Of a stretch of DNA of 64,000 nucleotides, positions 23,001 to 35,000 are shown piece after piece. This DNA is from Strix aluco. Taxonomy: Eukaryota; Chordata; Aves; Strigiformes; Strigidae. Location of the stretch: contig NC_133943.1 in the NCBI RefSeq assembly GCF_031877795.1, forward strand, positions 12,455,001 through 12,519,000. Reading direction: 5' to 3'. The translations under genes were made by a program, and so were the position numbers. Numbering within the stretch: the first letter of the stretch is position 1; each line of letters begins with the position of its first letter. The notes beneath the pieces were generated by a model that did not search any database, was not told the origin of the DNA, and saw only the letters and a list, made by a program, of their open reading frames with translations.

Positions 23001-26000
23001 AGGAGACACCCAGGGAGAAGGCTCATGGTTTATTTTATGCTTTGCACACTGTTTAAGCTAGTGTGAGCTTCTGCACTGGATGTGTACAGGCAGTCCCCAG
23101 CTGCAGGCAAGGGGCAGCATCAGTGCAGCCCCCCAGTGCCTCTTGCACCAAATCCAGCAGCCGGCAGGGTAATAAATGAGGAGTCTGTATTTAGATGCAG
23201 CGTCTGGAGAAGCGTCACGGCATTGCCGGTGGGTTTTACTATTCAGCACAGACAGGTTTCCCCGCTCCTCCAGCTTGAAGCCACCTTTGCGGAAAAACTC
23301 ATCAAGGACATCCAGCACCAGCTGGAAAAACACCCCAAACAGAAAAACTGACACCTGCGACAAGATCTTGGCACCCGCCAAGGGATGGGTAGAGCGGAGC
23401 ATCCCAGGGAGCCTTGGAAGGAGCTGGCTCAGAGCCCATTTAGTTTGGCAAAGGCCTTATTTTGTTGCACAGAAGTTTGTAGTAAAGAAACATGTTGCAG
23501 GGATGGAGCCATCTCTTGTGCCACCCCAGCCCAGTGTTGGCTCCCTCTCCCGGCCCTGCTGCTGGTGCAGCCGGGCCAGCATCTCTCTTCTCTGTGTGCT
23601 GGGCTGGCTGATTCCTCTCCCTTTTCCAAGGAGCAGTACAAAGGTTGGCTCTGCAGCACTTCTCCCTCTCCGCTAGTCCATATGGTGCCTAAACCTCCAG
23701 CAGCAGCCTGGCTGCCCTGGCTGTGCTGCTGGAGCTGCTGGGAGCAGCCGGGGGTGGTTGGGGAACATTTCCCTGCTGGAGCCAGGGCTGCTGGGCCTCT
23801 GCTGACTCAGTTGGCGGCATACGAAGTTCCCTGCAATCCGTGTTGAAATTTAAGGAGAGGCCGAAGTGTTGTGCAAAGGATGAGGAGCCGAGCTGCAGGT
23901 TTCCTGCTGTCCCAGAGTGTGAGGTTGGTACCAGCTTGGGAAGGGGGAGATTTGCATAAAGATACCGGGTACTCGGATCTGGGCTTTTCCCCCTGTTTTG
24001 CAACACATTAGAGGCTGTTTGGAACAGATGCTCTCCACATGCTGGCTCCTCTCCCCTCTTAGCCTGGGGAGAGTTTCTCCAGGCAAAGCCAAACACTGAA
24101 CCATTGCCATGAGACGTGAGTGTGGCTGAGCCAGCCCGTGACAGACATGGTGACCAGCTCTGCCAGAGGCCTCCTTTGTGACTCACAGAACTTTCACTGT
24201 TTTTTCCTGCACCCTTCCAAATTTTGGTTGCCACAGGTCACAGGGAGCAGTTTGCTTGGGTTCCTGCATCCCACCAAAACGAACACAGGGTGAGAAATGC
24301 CAGCACGGCCACAGTGATGGGCAAAACTCACCAGCAATGGGGCAAACAGCCCCTTCCCCACCTCTGCTGCACGCTGGGGCTTGCACAGCCCCGGGTCCCT
24401 GCTCCTGGTGGAACGCGATGGGTGTCATGTGGGTGCAAGCTGCACATGGACAACCTTTCCTCTGAGTGCCCGTGGTACACGCTGTGCATCGGCAGTACCG
24501 GGACACTTGAGGACACCTCAAGGACTGTGAAACCTGCTGACGGGGCTGGTTCACAGCTGCGCTGGGGGATAACAGCATATTGTGCTGGGGGATGGCGAGC
24601 CCCCGTGACTGCCCCCACCTCCTGGGACACCCCAGGGAGGGAGAGCCCCTTGTTCACAGCAGGCATGGCGTGTTCACCGTGGGGACAGAGGCACCCGCGG
24701 GAGCCTGGGCAGCTGCCCACAGGGGACTGGCAGCAGTTTTCAGGAGGAGGAGGAGGAGGAAGGCACCTGACTGCCAGGCAGCAGTCCAACTAGTTGAAAC
24801 AGCTCCCATTGAGGTTTGCATAACCAAGCACAGCTCAGCCGGGTCTGGGGACACGTGGCTCCACCTGGTTGCCCATGGTTGGAAACCGCACTCGCAGAGG
24901 AGCTCTGGATGGAGAGACCGGGGGGTTTGCCTGCTGTGGTGCCGTGCCCCCCGTGCCCATGCTGCCAAGGGCTTGGAGGCGCAGGGGTGGCTTCTTCACC
25001 TCTGGGAGCAGTGGGAGGGTGCGAAGCCAGCTTCCCCCGCGGGCTCAGCCTGCGTGGCCCGGGCAGGGTCCCCACAAGGTTACTCCGCCGGTGGTGTGCC
25101 AAGAGCGGCTGCGGGCCTTGCTGCCCTCCCTCCCTGCCAGACCCCTCGTGCTCCCCTCCAAGGTGACATTGGAGACTCTGCCAAGGACACCTGGCAGTGC
25201 TCCCACATGGCAGCCCCCGAAGGGAGCAGAGGCAGCTGAGGGAGGCGGATGGCCTCCGTGGAGTAGGGAGATGAAGGGGATAAAAGCGAGGTGCAGAGGC
25301 GTCGACGGGGCCAGTAACTGGAGCTGCTCACATGACTGAGGAGCTGCTGCCAGGCACTGGGACCATTCAAAGTGTATGAAGGTGGCACACCAAGCAGCCT
25401 TAACCCTGCAAGCCCTGCATGGGGATTCAGGCATCTGGGACATGGCGCTGCCAGGGCAGAGGTGGCCTCCCGTGTGCTGGAGGGAATCCTCAGCTCTGAT
25501 GCTCCCAACCCGGAGGCAGATGCTGGGTCAGACCAGTTCCTGGGCACTGGGCTGTCAGATCCAGATTTTAGGTCTGGATTTCAGGCCAGCCTGCACAGAG
25601 GTCTCTGGCTTTATGTTGATCTCTGGATTAGCTAGGGTCAAAAATTGGGGGGACAAGGCTTGGGAGCAGGCAAGCTCAGGACAGGGTTGTGAGGGAGCTG
25701 CCACAGGACATGGAGCGGGTGAAAGAGTTTAATTTCAGCATAGGAAGTCGTGTTTGTGGGCTTCACCCCCACTGGTTCTGGGGGGCAGAAGGGTCCCAGC
25801 CCCCAGCCGCCGCAGGTGTGCAGCTCCTGTGCCCCGCCGGAGCCTGTCGGGCTGGGGTTTTGGGGAGGGGAAAGGTGTGGTCCCTTGCAGGGGGGAATTT
25901 GGAATAGTGTGAAGCTTTGTGTATGTGGGTGATCGCCCGGGTTTACATGTGCTCCTGAAGGAGTGTTTTGCCCTCGGAGGGATTTTTGTATCTGGAGATC

Positions 26001-29000
26001 TTGGAGCAGTTTCTTTCCGGGGTGAGTCAGTTGTTTGCGGGGGGGAGTGGAGAGGGGAGTGCCCAGTCCCGACGCCGGGGAAAGCTTGCAGTAGCAGCCG
26101 GGGTGGCTTCCAGAAATGCTCCCTGCAGAGCCAAAAGCAGGGACAGAGCCCTAGCCCCAGGTCTCTGGGGGCAGGTGGCCTGGTTGGGACACCCGCCACT
26201 TCCCGGAACACTGGCAGAGCTCCGGTGCAGACCCAGGCACAGCAAAGCCGGTTGGTGTAGCACTGGGAAATCCCCAGGCCAAACAGGTTGTGCTAGTGAA
26301 AGTGCAGCGGGCGCTGGCACCTCCACCATCCACCCTGTGAGCCGTGGTCATGAGACCTGCTGTAACCCGCTCTCATTTCACCTTCCCGTGCCTCAGTTTC
26401 CCCACTGTAATAATTGGAATAGTATCAATACCATTGATCAGTTAATACTGGTTATTTCGTAGCACTGATGATGCCCACCTGGAAAACACCCAGCTGTTCA
26501 GCTACCCCCTTCCCCACCACTCTGTTAGGTGGTTTGAGTCACTGAAGGGGCGATGCAGCCATGCCAGCTCTCAGCAGTTTTGGGGTGCTGGGGCTGGCAC
26601 AGCCCTCCCTGGGCAAGCCCAGGAGGTGGCAGCACCCACACCGTGCCTGCCCACCAATGCCTGGGCTCCCCCGCTCCCCCCTTGCTGGCTTTCCCAGGGG
26701 GCGCAGCCAGACTCATGCCGGAGTGGAGCCAAGCGGCGATCATACTGGGTGGTGACACATCTCCTCCGTCCAGAACACCACCAGGCACTGTGCAGAAAAT
26801 GGGCAGTAATTTAATCAGGGATCCTGCAGTGGCTGGCTGATGGGCCCAGCCAAAGGGGGAGAGGAGGGAGCCCCCAGTTCAGGAGAAGAGATGGGGGACC
26901 CCTCTCCTTGCTCTTGCAGGGATGGGGAGCAGTGAGGTGCAGGCAGCGTGGCCATGCCATGGGGTGCCAGGGCCTTGTGCAGGGCAGCAGGCAGGAGCTG
27001 GCTGGGCAAGGGGGATGCAGCAAGGGGTGGCCAACAGCACCTGCCCGCCTATAGCAGGGAGGGCTGGGGAGGGCTGGGCAGGGCTGGCGCTTCCACCCCC
27101 GCCGGGACATGGGCCTGGGCACGCATGGACAGGCCTGGTGGGAGAGTACAAACAGATCTGAGCAGTTTTGCCCTTTCCACAGTGGTTTTCATCCTTCGAG
27201 GCCTCATAACTCTAGATGAAAACTTCATTTTTCACGTGGGAGCTGGGCACAGAGAGGGCTCCCCCAAAGCCCCCCCTGGCAGGAGGGCCAGCACAGCTGG
27301 TGTCTGGCAGGAGAAAGGGTCCATTGAGGGTCACAGTGGGTCGGGTTTGGTGATGGTGCCCTGACCCCTGGCAGGGCACGGTGTGTCACTGGAGCGTGTC
27401 TGTGGCAGAAGAGTGTCAGGGCTGGACTCGCTGGGAGGTCAGGCTAATGCGGGAGGATCCTCCTTGCGCTTTCTTAACCCCAGCTTGAGCCTTCCTTGTC
27501 TCCCACCTCATCCTGATTAGCGCTAAGAGGGTGCTTTGCTGCCGGCGGTGCAGACATCAGTGAACAGTACAGGGCACCACACTGTCTTCCATGGCAGGGA
27601 AGGCTTCAACACCTCTCTGAGCTTCAGTACAAAACCTACAGTCTGGGAAGCAGGCAGGAGACATGCTTTCCTCCCTCCCCTGCTTGCCACCTCCCTGGCA
27701 AAAGAGACTGGGAGAGCTTCTGGCAGGGGAAGTGGCTGCCTGGACAGTCCCTGCTCTGCACGGGAGCATCAGCGAGGTCCTATGGCGTGGGGAGGTGAAG
27801 AGCATCATGCAGATGATGGCCACAGACACCACAGACCTGGAAGAGGGCTGTGGTGTCCAGCAGTCAGCAGGTTTTCTCCACCCGCTCATCAGATGTGTAT
27901 GTAAAGGGGCAGGATTCTGGCTGGCTTTGACCTCAGCTCTCATTGCACAGCCATGGATCTGCTGACATGGAGTGCCAGAATGCGCCAGGAATTACAGCCC
28001 CGCCGCCGAGCGCGGCAGAGCCAGGCTGCGTGCCGAGCTACTGCCTCCCATTAGCTGCCACCCAGAAAGCCCTGTGTTTGGTGTCCCGAGCCAGGGGAGG
28101 AGGATATTTCAGTAATGATAGTTCACCCTGAGCTGGCCTCCCCTGCCCTGTCATTTCACAGCCTCAAAGCAGCAACCCCAGAGCTGGCGGCATGGTGGGA
28201 CGAGTGGCTCTGGTGCAGCTGAGGGCCTGCCCCGCCGGCACGCTCACTCCCTGCTGCCTGCCTGTGGGCCCCAAAAGCTTCCCGGCTTCCCCCCATTGCC
28301 TCTGCCAGCCCCCGGGAGTAGTTCAGGGATTCCCAGGACCACAGGCTGTGGCTGTGGCTCCCTGACAAAGCCAAGGGGAGCTTTCCAAGCACAACACCGT
28401 GGAAGATCCTGAGGCTGTGGCTGCGGGGGGGGAGCACAGCGGAGGCTGGGATCACCTGGGCAGCTCTGGAGCTGGAGCGGGAACCCAACGTGGCACGACA
28501 TGGTGATGTCTACCATGCTCCCTGTGGGCAGTGGCTCTGCTTTCCTTCTTGTGCTACGGCAGGTTTAGCTTCACTCGTAGTGTGGGGAGCTGGAGGGACA
28601 GTTGCTCTCTGTCTCCTGGCAGGGATTTGCTCTTGCAGACAGCTGAGAGGAGTGAAGAGCTGCTGGTGACAGGGCGAACAGTGCCCACAGAGCTGAACTG
28701 ATGTTAGCTGCAAAGGGCTGTGCCACAGGAGGACATTTGCAATATCCTCCAGACAGAAAACGGCTCGTGGAGCCCTGCCCGCCCGCGAGCTGGTGACCAA
28801 ACCTCCACAGGGACCTGTGGCTGGAGTAGGGCAGGGGCAGGGCTGCTCCTCCTCCAGCCCCTGCGGCCACTCCAACCCTGGGGGAGCCTCCTCGCTGTCA
28901 TCCCTCTGCCCACAGCCGTCACGTGACTGCTGGCTGCCAGGACATCAGAAGAGGAAGGTCTGAAAATAATTGCCCCCTCATGTTTTCCTTTCAAATGGAG

Positions 29001-32000
29001 GGAGTTGCCATCGTGGGGAATTTTTGTGACCAGCACAGCTGGCTAATAGTCAGCTCCTTGGTGAGTCAGGCACTTGCCCCCTCCCATGGTGCAGCCTGGC
29101 CCCCCTGTGCTGCCAGCCTGGCTGGAGCTTAGGGGCACCCCTGCTCCTGGGGCTCCCCAGCCTGCCACAGCCTTTCCTGCCACCCCCAGCTGTGAGTGTA
29201 AGCGAGTGTAAGCAGTCCCGAGAGTTTCGGGTCTCCATGCCCCCACTGGCCTTGGCCACGGCCCCCACTGCTCCCTGTGCCGCTGGGCATCCTCTGTGCA
29301 GAGCCCCTCGAGGTTGCCACCTCTTGCTCTGTCCTTGCCCCGCACAGGCTGTGCTGCCTCGCTGGAGAAATGCTGTGGTGAGGAGGTTGACTGTCGTGCT
29401 AGAGTGCAGCACCTGCCTGCTCCTGCCTCTGCATCGTTCCCCACAGCCAGGGGATCACATGGCAGGGCTGGAGAACTCCTGAGCTGATGGAACATTTCAA
29501 TTCCCACTGTGGTTTTGTACCCGGCTCAGCACATGCCGGTTGCTGTCTGTTGGTCCTGCCTTTGTTTTTGAGGCAGATAACAAGGAATTTCTTAGAAAAC
29601 ACCACCAGTGTTCAGGACCAGGCCTGTGCTCTGCCCAGCTGATGCCATCGAGCAGTGCCAGCCCCGCTGCTGGCAGCAGCACCCGTTGGTGACTGGGGCA
29701 AGGCTGGCAGCAGCCGCTGGCATGTACGTATTTGGGGGTGCTGCTCTCTGCAGTGCCAGATCGGTGGGCGGTGGGCCGTGTTTGCCAGGCTGGCTGCTGG
29801 CAGGGTTGGGATGGGGATGCTGCTGTTTGGCTCGAGGGGTGCAGGATAAAGCTGTCACGCTTCTCCTGAGGTGGGAGACACTGTTATCAGCATGCTGTGT
29901 GTGCCCGAGCGCGCTGGCACTGCCCGGACAGCCCTCTGCCTGGCAGACTGTATCCTGGGGACATGGCAGCAGCCGCAGCCGGCACGGCACGGCGCTTGGC
30001 CACAACCAGTGGGCATGTGCTCTTTCCATTAGCCAGTGTTGAGAGAGGAGTGTCCCTCTCTGAGAACAGCCTGTTCCCCGCTGCGTCCACCTGCTGCCCC
30101 CTCTCCTTGCACGGGGCAAAACAACCATCAGTTCTCCTTTTCTGCCCTTGCCTGGTGTTTGGTGGTGCTGCCCTGGCGCTGGCGGCGGTGCCGGAGGGTG
30201 CCGGCAGTGGGGAGGTGCTCTGGGCTCTGTGCGGGATGACTGGGGCTGTGGCATCTCCCTGGCTCCAGTGGGTCCTGCAGCCCTGGGCTGGCCCGTCCCA
30301 GAGCTCAGGCAGAAATAAAGTGGACTCTGTAATTTGGAGCGTAAATAAACAGCTGCCGAGTATAGTACGAACATGCAGCTCTGTAACATGTGATATACTT
30401 TGCCGCTGCCCTTCTTCCTAAACCCGACACACCTTTGTTTAAAGTGTTCCAGCAGAGCGTTGTTTATTCAGGGCATTATTACTAGTATCTCAGGCTCCTT
30501 TTTTCTATCCTGTGACTCAAGGATAGCTTAGTGCAATTTCTTCCATCTTTCCTCCATATCAAAGATATCCTGGCAAGTTCGTGTTTATTGTTTGCAGTTA
30601 ATGTTTAATATTTCCTACTACTGGCATCTCATGGTTGATCTTAATTACACCTTTCTAATGTAAGACAAAAGTCAGCGAGCGAGACCGTGTTCATGCTCGG
30701 GCTGCAGCTCGGAGCCTGGCACTGAGCACCCCTCGTCCTGCTGGTGCCGCTGGGCCGGCTACTGCCTGCACCTGCTCCCTTCGCCCGCTCTGCACCGGGA
30801 GGGCGGCTGCTCCACGCGTGTGGGTGTGGGGTGTCCGGCGTGGGGCCGGGCACTGCCGCCGCAGCTCCCACGTGCCATGGCAATGCGGACAAGCTGCTGT
30901 TGTTTTTAAGCAGCTCGAGTGGAAGAAAGGATCAACCTGCTATTTGTTTCGTCCAGGCTTTAAATGCTAGTGCTGTTTTTTCTTCCTGTTGGCTGGGCTG
31001 AATTGTTAAAACAGATTAGTAGGAATTAAAAAAATTAGAAATCAAAGGAGTGCAGAGGGTGAAGTGCCCTGCTCCTAGCAGGACAGCGAGGTGTTGTACA
31101 CCTCTGTGCTGACCTGGGAGTCTGGGAGATTCGTGTGCTCCTTTTCCCGCAAAACTGGGGAGCTGGATGAGGGGGCAGTAGCCTGCTGCTGCACAGCCCT
31201 GCCTCTGCACTCCTCCTGCCTCCCTCCACCGTGTCACGCCGGTGGGTTTTCAGGCAGGGTCCTCTCTGTCTTTGCTGCCTCCTGAGGAGGGACTGCTTGC
31301 CCCCCACTTTGGGGCTCTCAGGATATAAATATCGGGGGGTGGCGAGGGTCAGCCAGGCCAAGGCACAACCTGACACCACCTCTCCCTCATTCACAGTGAC
31401 ATTTTGTCAAATGCCAGTGGGGAGGGGGGTTGCTTATCTGCTGGCACACACTCCAGTGACCTTCACAGTTCTGGCCAGGTGCCTCCTTGCTGTATTTACA
31501 CTTATTTATAGTTCTCTCCTCCATCCCCACCTCTGCCCTCCTCCTTGGTACTGGAGGGGGGCTGCCCGCCCTATGCAGTTCCCTCTGGGCAGGTTGGGCT
31601 GCGAGGGAGCTGGTGAGACCTTGGAGATGATAAAGGCCTAGCAGCACCCAGCTTTGACCCCCCCCCAGGGTGCTGTGGCGTGACTACCTTGGTACCACAT
31701 CCCCTGGGTGGGAGCCATGGGGACAGCAGGGTGCACCCCAGGGGTGGACGGGGCTGAGTTTGGCCCTGGCATGGGTCATGGTAGCTGTGTGGCCCCATCG
31801 CCTCCCCACTCCAGTGCTGGGGCAGCCCAGGAGGGTGCTGGGGGTCTGCAGGCACCCATCCCTGCCTGCCCAAGTAGGGCTCCCCCGTGCCTGAAGCAGC
31901 TAGTGAGGTGGGCAGCCGTGCCCACCACAGCACCAGCCAGCCCGCTGCCCGGGGGAGAGTTCATGCCCGTGAAACAGCCGCCCGGCGCCCGTCTGCCTGC

Positions 32001-35000
32001 ATGGCTGTAATCCCCATTTCAAGCAGTCTGTAATTACGGATTTCCCTGATAAGCCCGGACAGCTCTTTCCAAAACCCCTGCCCAAGGATTTTCTTTCCTT
32101 TTTAGAGACAAGCCTGGGGTGAGGGCAAGGAGGGGGAAACCCCCCGGCTGGCTGCAAACGCGGGCACCGGGAGCCGGCGCTGCCCGTGCCACCGAGGGAG
32201 GGCTGGCAGGACCCGGCACTTCATGTTCTCGGCATTTCTCACCTTCTGCTGGTTTGGGTCCCAGCCTAAACGCTACTGGCTAATTTGGGGCTCTGTCTCC
32301 AGTGCATGTGGATGTATATTTATCCCTTAATGCTTTGGGTAGGCACTTGGCTGTAGGGAGGGAGGAGGCTCCGTGCAGGACTGAGTCACCGCTTTGGCTC
32401 CTTGGCGAGGAGATGGGCTGCTTGTCTCTGGCCAGTTCCTATGGCCCCTCTGAGGAGCTGCCACTTTCCTTCCTTTTTTCTATACAGCAAAGTGGCGTGT
32501 GAGTGACAAGGCAATTGCAAAGCATCCTGGAGCCATGTATGCAGGCAGCAATGCAAATCTGGCCTCCCAGGCTTAAACAGGATTAAGCTCCTGCGAAGGC
32601 ACTGCGCCCCTCCAGCAGCGCTTCCACGCCGGCAGACTTCAGAAGCTGAAACTTTTGCAGCCTCACTAAGCACGAGCACAATGCATGTGCCATCGCCCGG
32701 TGCTCTTGGAACTCACTGAAAAATACTTGGCCACAACTTCAAGGGGCTGGACCTAGGGGTTTTGCAGATAAGGGAAATTTCTACCTGTGCTGTTGTCAGG
32801 GGTGTGACAGAGGAGAGGGCCTGCAGATCTCTCTGTCACGGTCACTGCCCCATCCCCAGCCCCTCTGAGCCAGTTAAGCACCACAGGCACTGACCAGCTG
32901 AGCTCTCTTGCTTGCCCTGTTTAGGCTGCTACTGCTTGGCCTCAGGACTGCGGTTCCTCCAAGACAGTGTCCGGAGGCGGCATAACTGTGCTTCTTTCCC
33001 AGGCTTGCCGCAGGGAAGGCAAAACCCCAAAGCATCAGCATTTGCCTGAAAGCTGCTGATCTGGGTGGCAGGAGCCTGTTTTCAGACTGGCAGGCAAGAG
33101 GGCTGTGCTCTGCCTGCTCCCCGGGCAAGCTGGCTTCACACACGTGGAGCCAAGGTCTGCTCTCGGTGCCCCCAGAAGCCAGCAGCCTGGCCCCACCCAG
33201 CCTCTCCAGCCCCACTGACCACAGGTTTAGTCTGAGCAGCCCAAGTTGACACTGAAAAAGAGGAAAACATTTCCTGTCTTGTTAATCCAATATTTGAATT
33301 AGAGTGGGCTTGGAGAGGAACCTCATTTCTTTACAGAGATAAGACCTCACTTGCTCCCGCAGTAGAGTTAGCACTGCTCCAAAGCAGGAGAAGGACCTGG
33401 AAGGGGAAATGTCCTATCTGATGTCCTCACGATGCTGGGAGCCAGCGCTGAGCTGTGCTCAACGGGACATCCTTGGATGTGGCTCTAGCCAGTGGCAGCC
33501 CTCACTCTGCTGCAGGTCCATCCTGGGACACGTACCGGAGCTGCTGGGGACACTGGAGGTGGTTGCCCGCATTGGTCACCCTCACGACTGGGCAGGAAGA
33601 TGGGGCTAACCCCCATGTCAGCTCCTCGTCCTGCTTCACCTTGCCACTGCCCCAGGAAGGGCAAAGACTGAGGGCTTTGCAAAAGGACGGAGAGTTGGAG
33701 CAGCAGGTGCCCTGGAGGGTGCAGTCCCCAGAGCACCCGGGAGCTTTTCCATTTGCAGCCCCAGGAGACAAAGGGATGCTGACCAAGGAGCCACCAGAAG
33801 CTCTCAAATTGATTTGCTCACATGGAGTTTCCAGGAGAAGGCATAGCACAGGCTGGGGGGTGGAGCTAGTCCCTCCTCACCTGCAGTGCTTAGGGAGAGG
33901 CCCTGCTGCTTCTTGTCTGGAAACATCTAGGTGCAGCGGAGGCTCCCTGGGACAGGAGAGTTGGCGAGGTGACCTCTGGATGTCCTTGACTGACACTTTG
34001 GAGACTGTCCCTTGTGCTTTCTTGCTATTGCCAGCTCCACCATGGTGGATATGGATGGTGCAGCCGTGGTGGGCACAGAGCCCTCCTGCTCTCCAGGCTG
34101 TCCCTGGACACGCACAGCATGGCTGCTGCCGAATCCAACTGCCTTGTCAGGGGCACGAAATGAGCACAAACCCTCAGTGCACAGGTCCCTGCCAGCCTCC
34201 TGGGGCAACCCCTGCTCCCATGATTGAAGTTATAAACCCCTCGCAGTGGGGAAGGGCTGTCCAAGCTCAGCAGTAAATGAATAAAACCGTTAATGCTCTG
34301 TCCTCCCAGCAAGCAAAGCCTCTGCAGAGGCAAAGCTCCTTGCTACATGCAAGCAAGTATCAGCTGCCTCTTTGTCCTGTAATTGTTGTGTTTCTGCTAG
34401 GGCTGAGGTCAGGGTTGGTTCATGCTTCAAAGAAAGCTGAGGAGGATGGCTCTGAATGGAGGCCGTTCCCCCAGATGCTCTCCACCTTTTAGCTGTAGTT
34501 TTCAGGTGCAGCTGCAGGGACTGCTGCTGCTGGAGGGGATGCCCAGGCTTGGGCTCCTGCTCCCCCAGAGGATGTAGGTGTGTGGCACTGGGGCACCCGT
34601 GTAGCTGCCTGGGCATCCCTCTTCCCCAGAGCAGGGATTCATCAAAGTCACAATGAGCTGCCGGCAGTTGTCTGGTCACAGCCACACTGCAGTGCACACA
34701 GGCCAGGTGTCTGGGCTGGAGGATGCCTCCGAATTTTTGAGCATGTCTCCATGGGTGTTTGCTGGCTGCACACCAAGAACCCATGGCTGATCTTCCTACA
34801 AACTCCCAAGTAAAATTAGAACAAAAGTTCACTCCTCTCCCAAGGCAGCAGGAAATGCAAAGGGTGGGAAAAGGGAAAGTCAGAGCAGATGAGGTCCAGT
34901 GCCCGCAGGCAGCCTCCCCATCACTGCTGCCACCCCCTACCCAGGCAGGGGGCTGCGTCCTCTCCCACCCCTGTGGCCAGCCCAGAGGGGCTCTGCTGTC

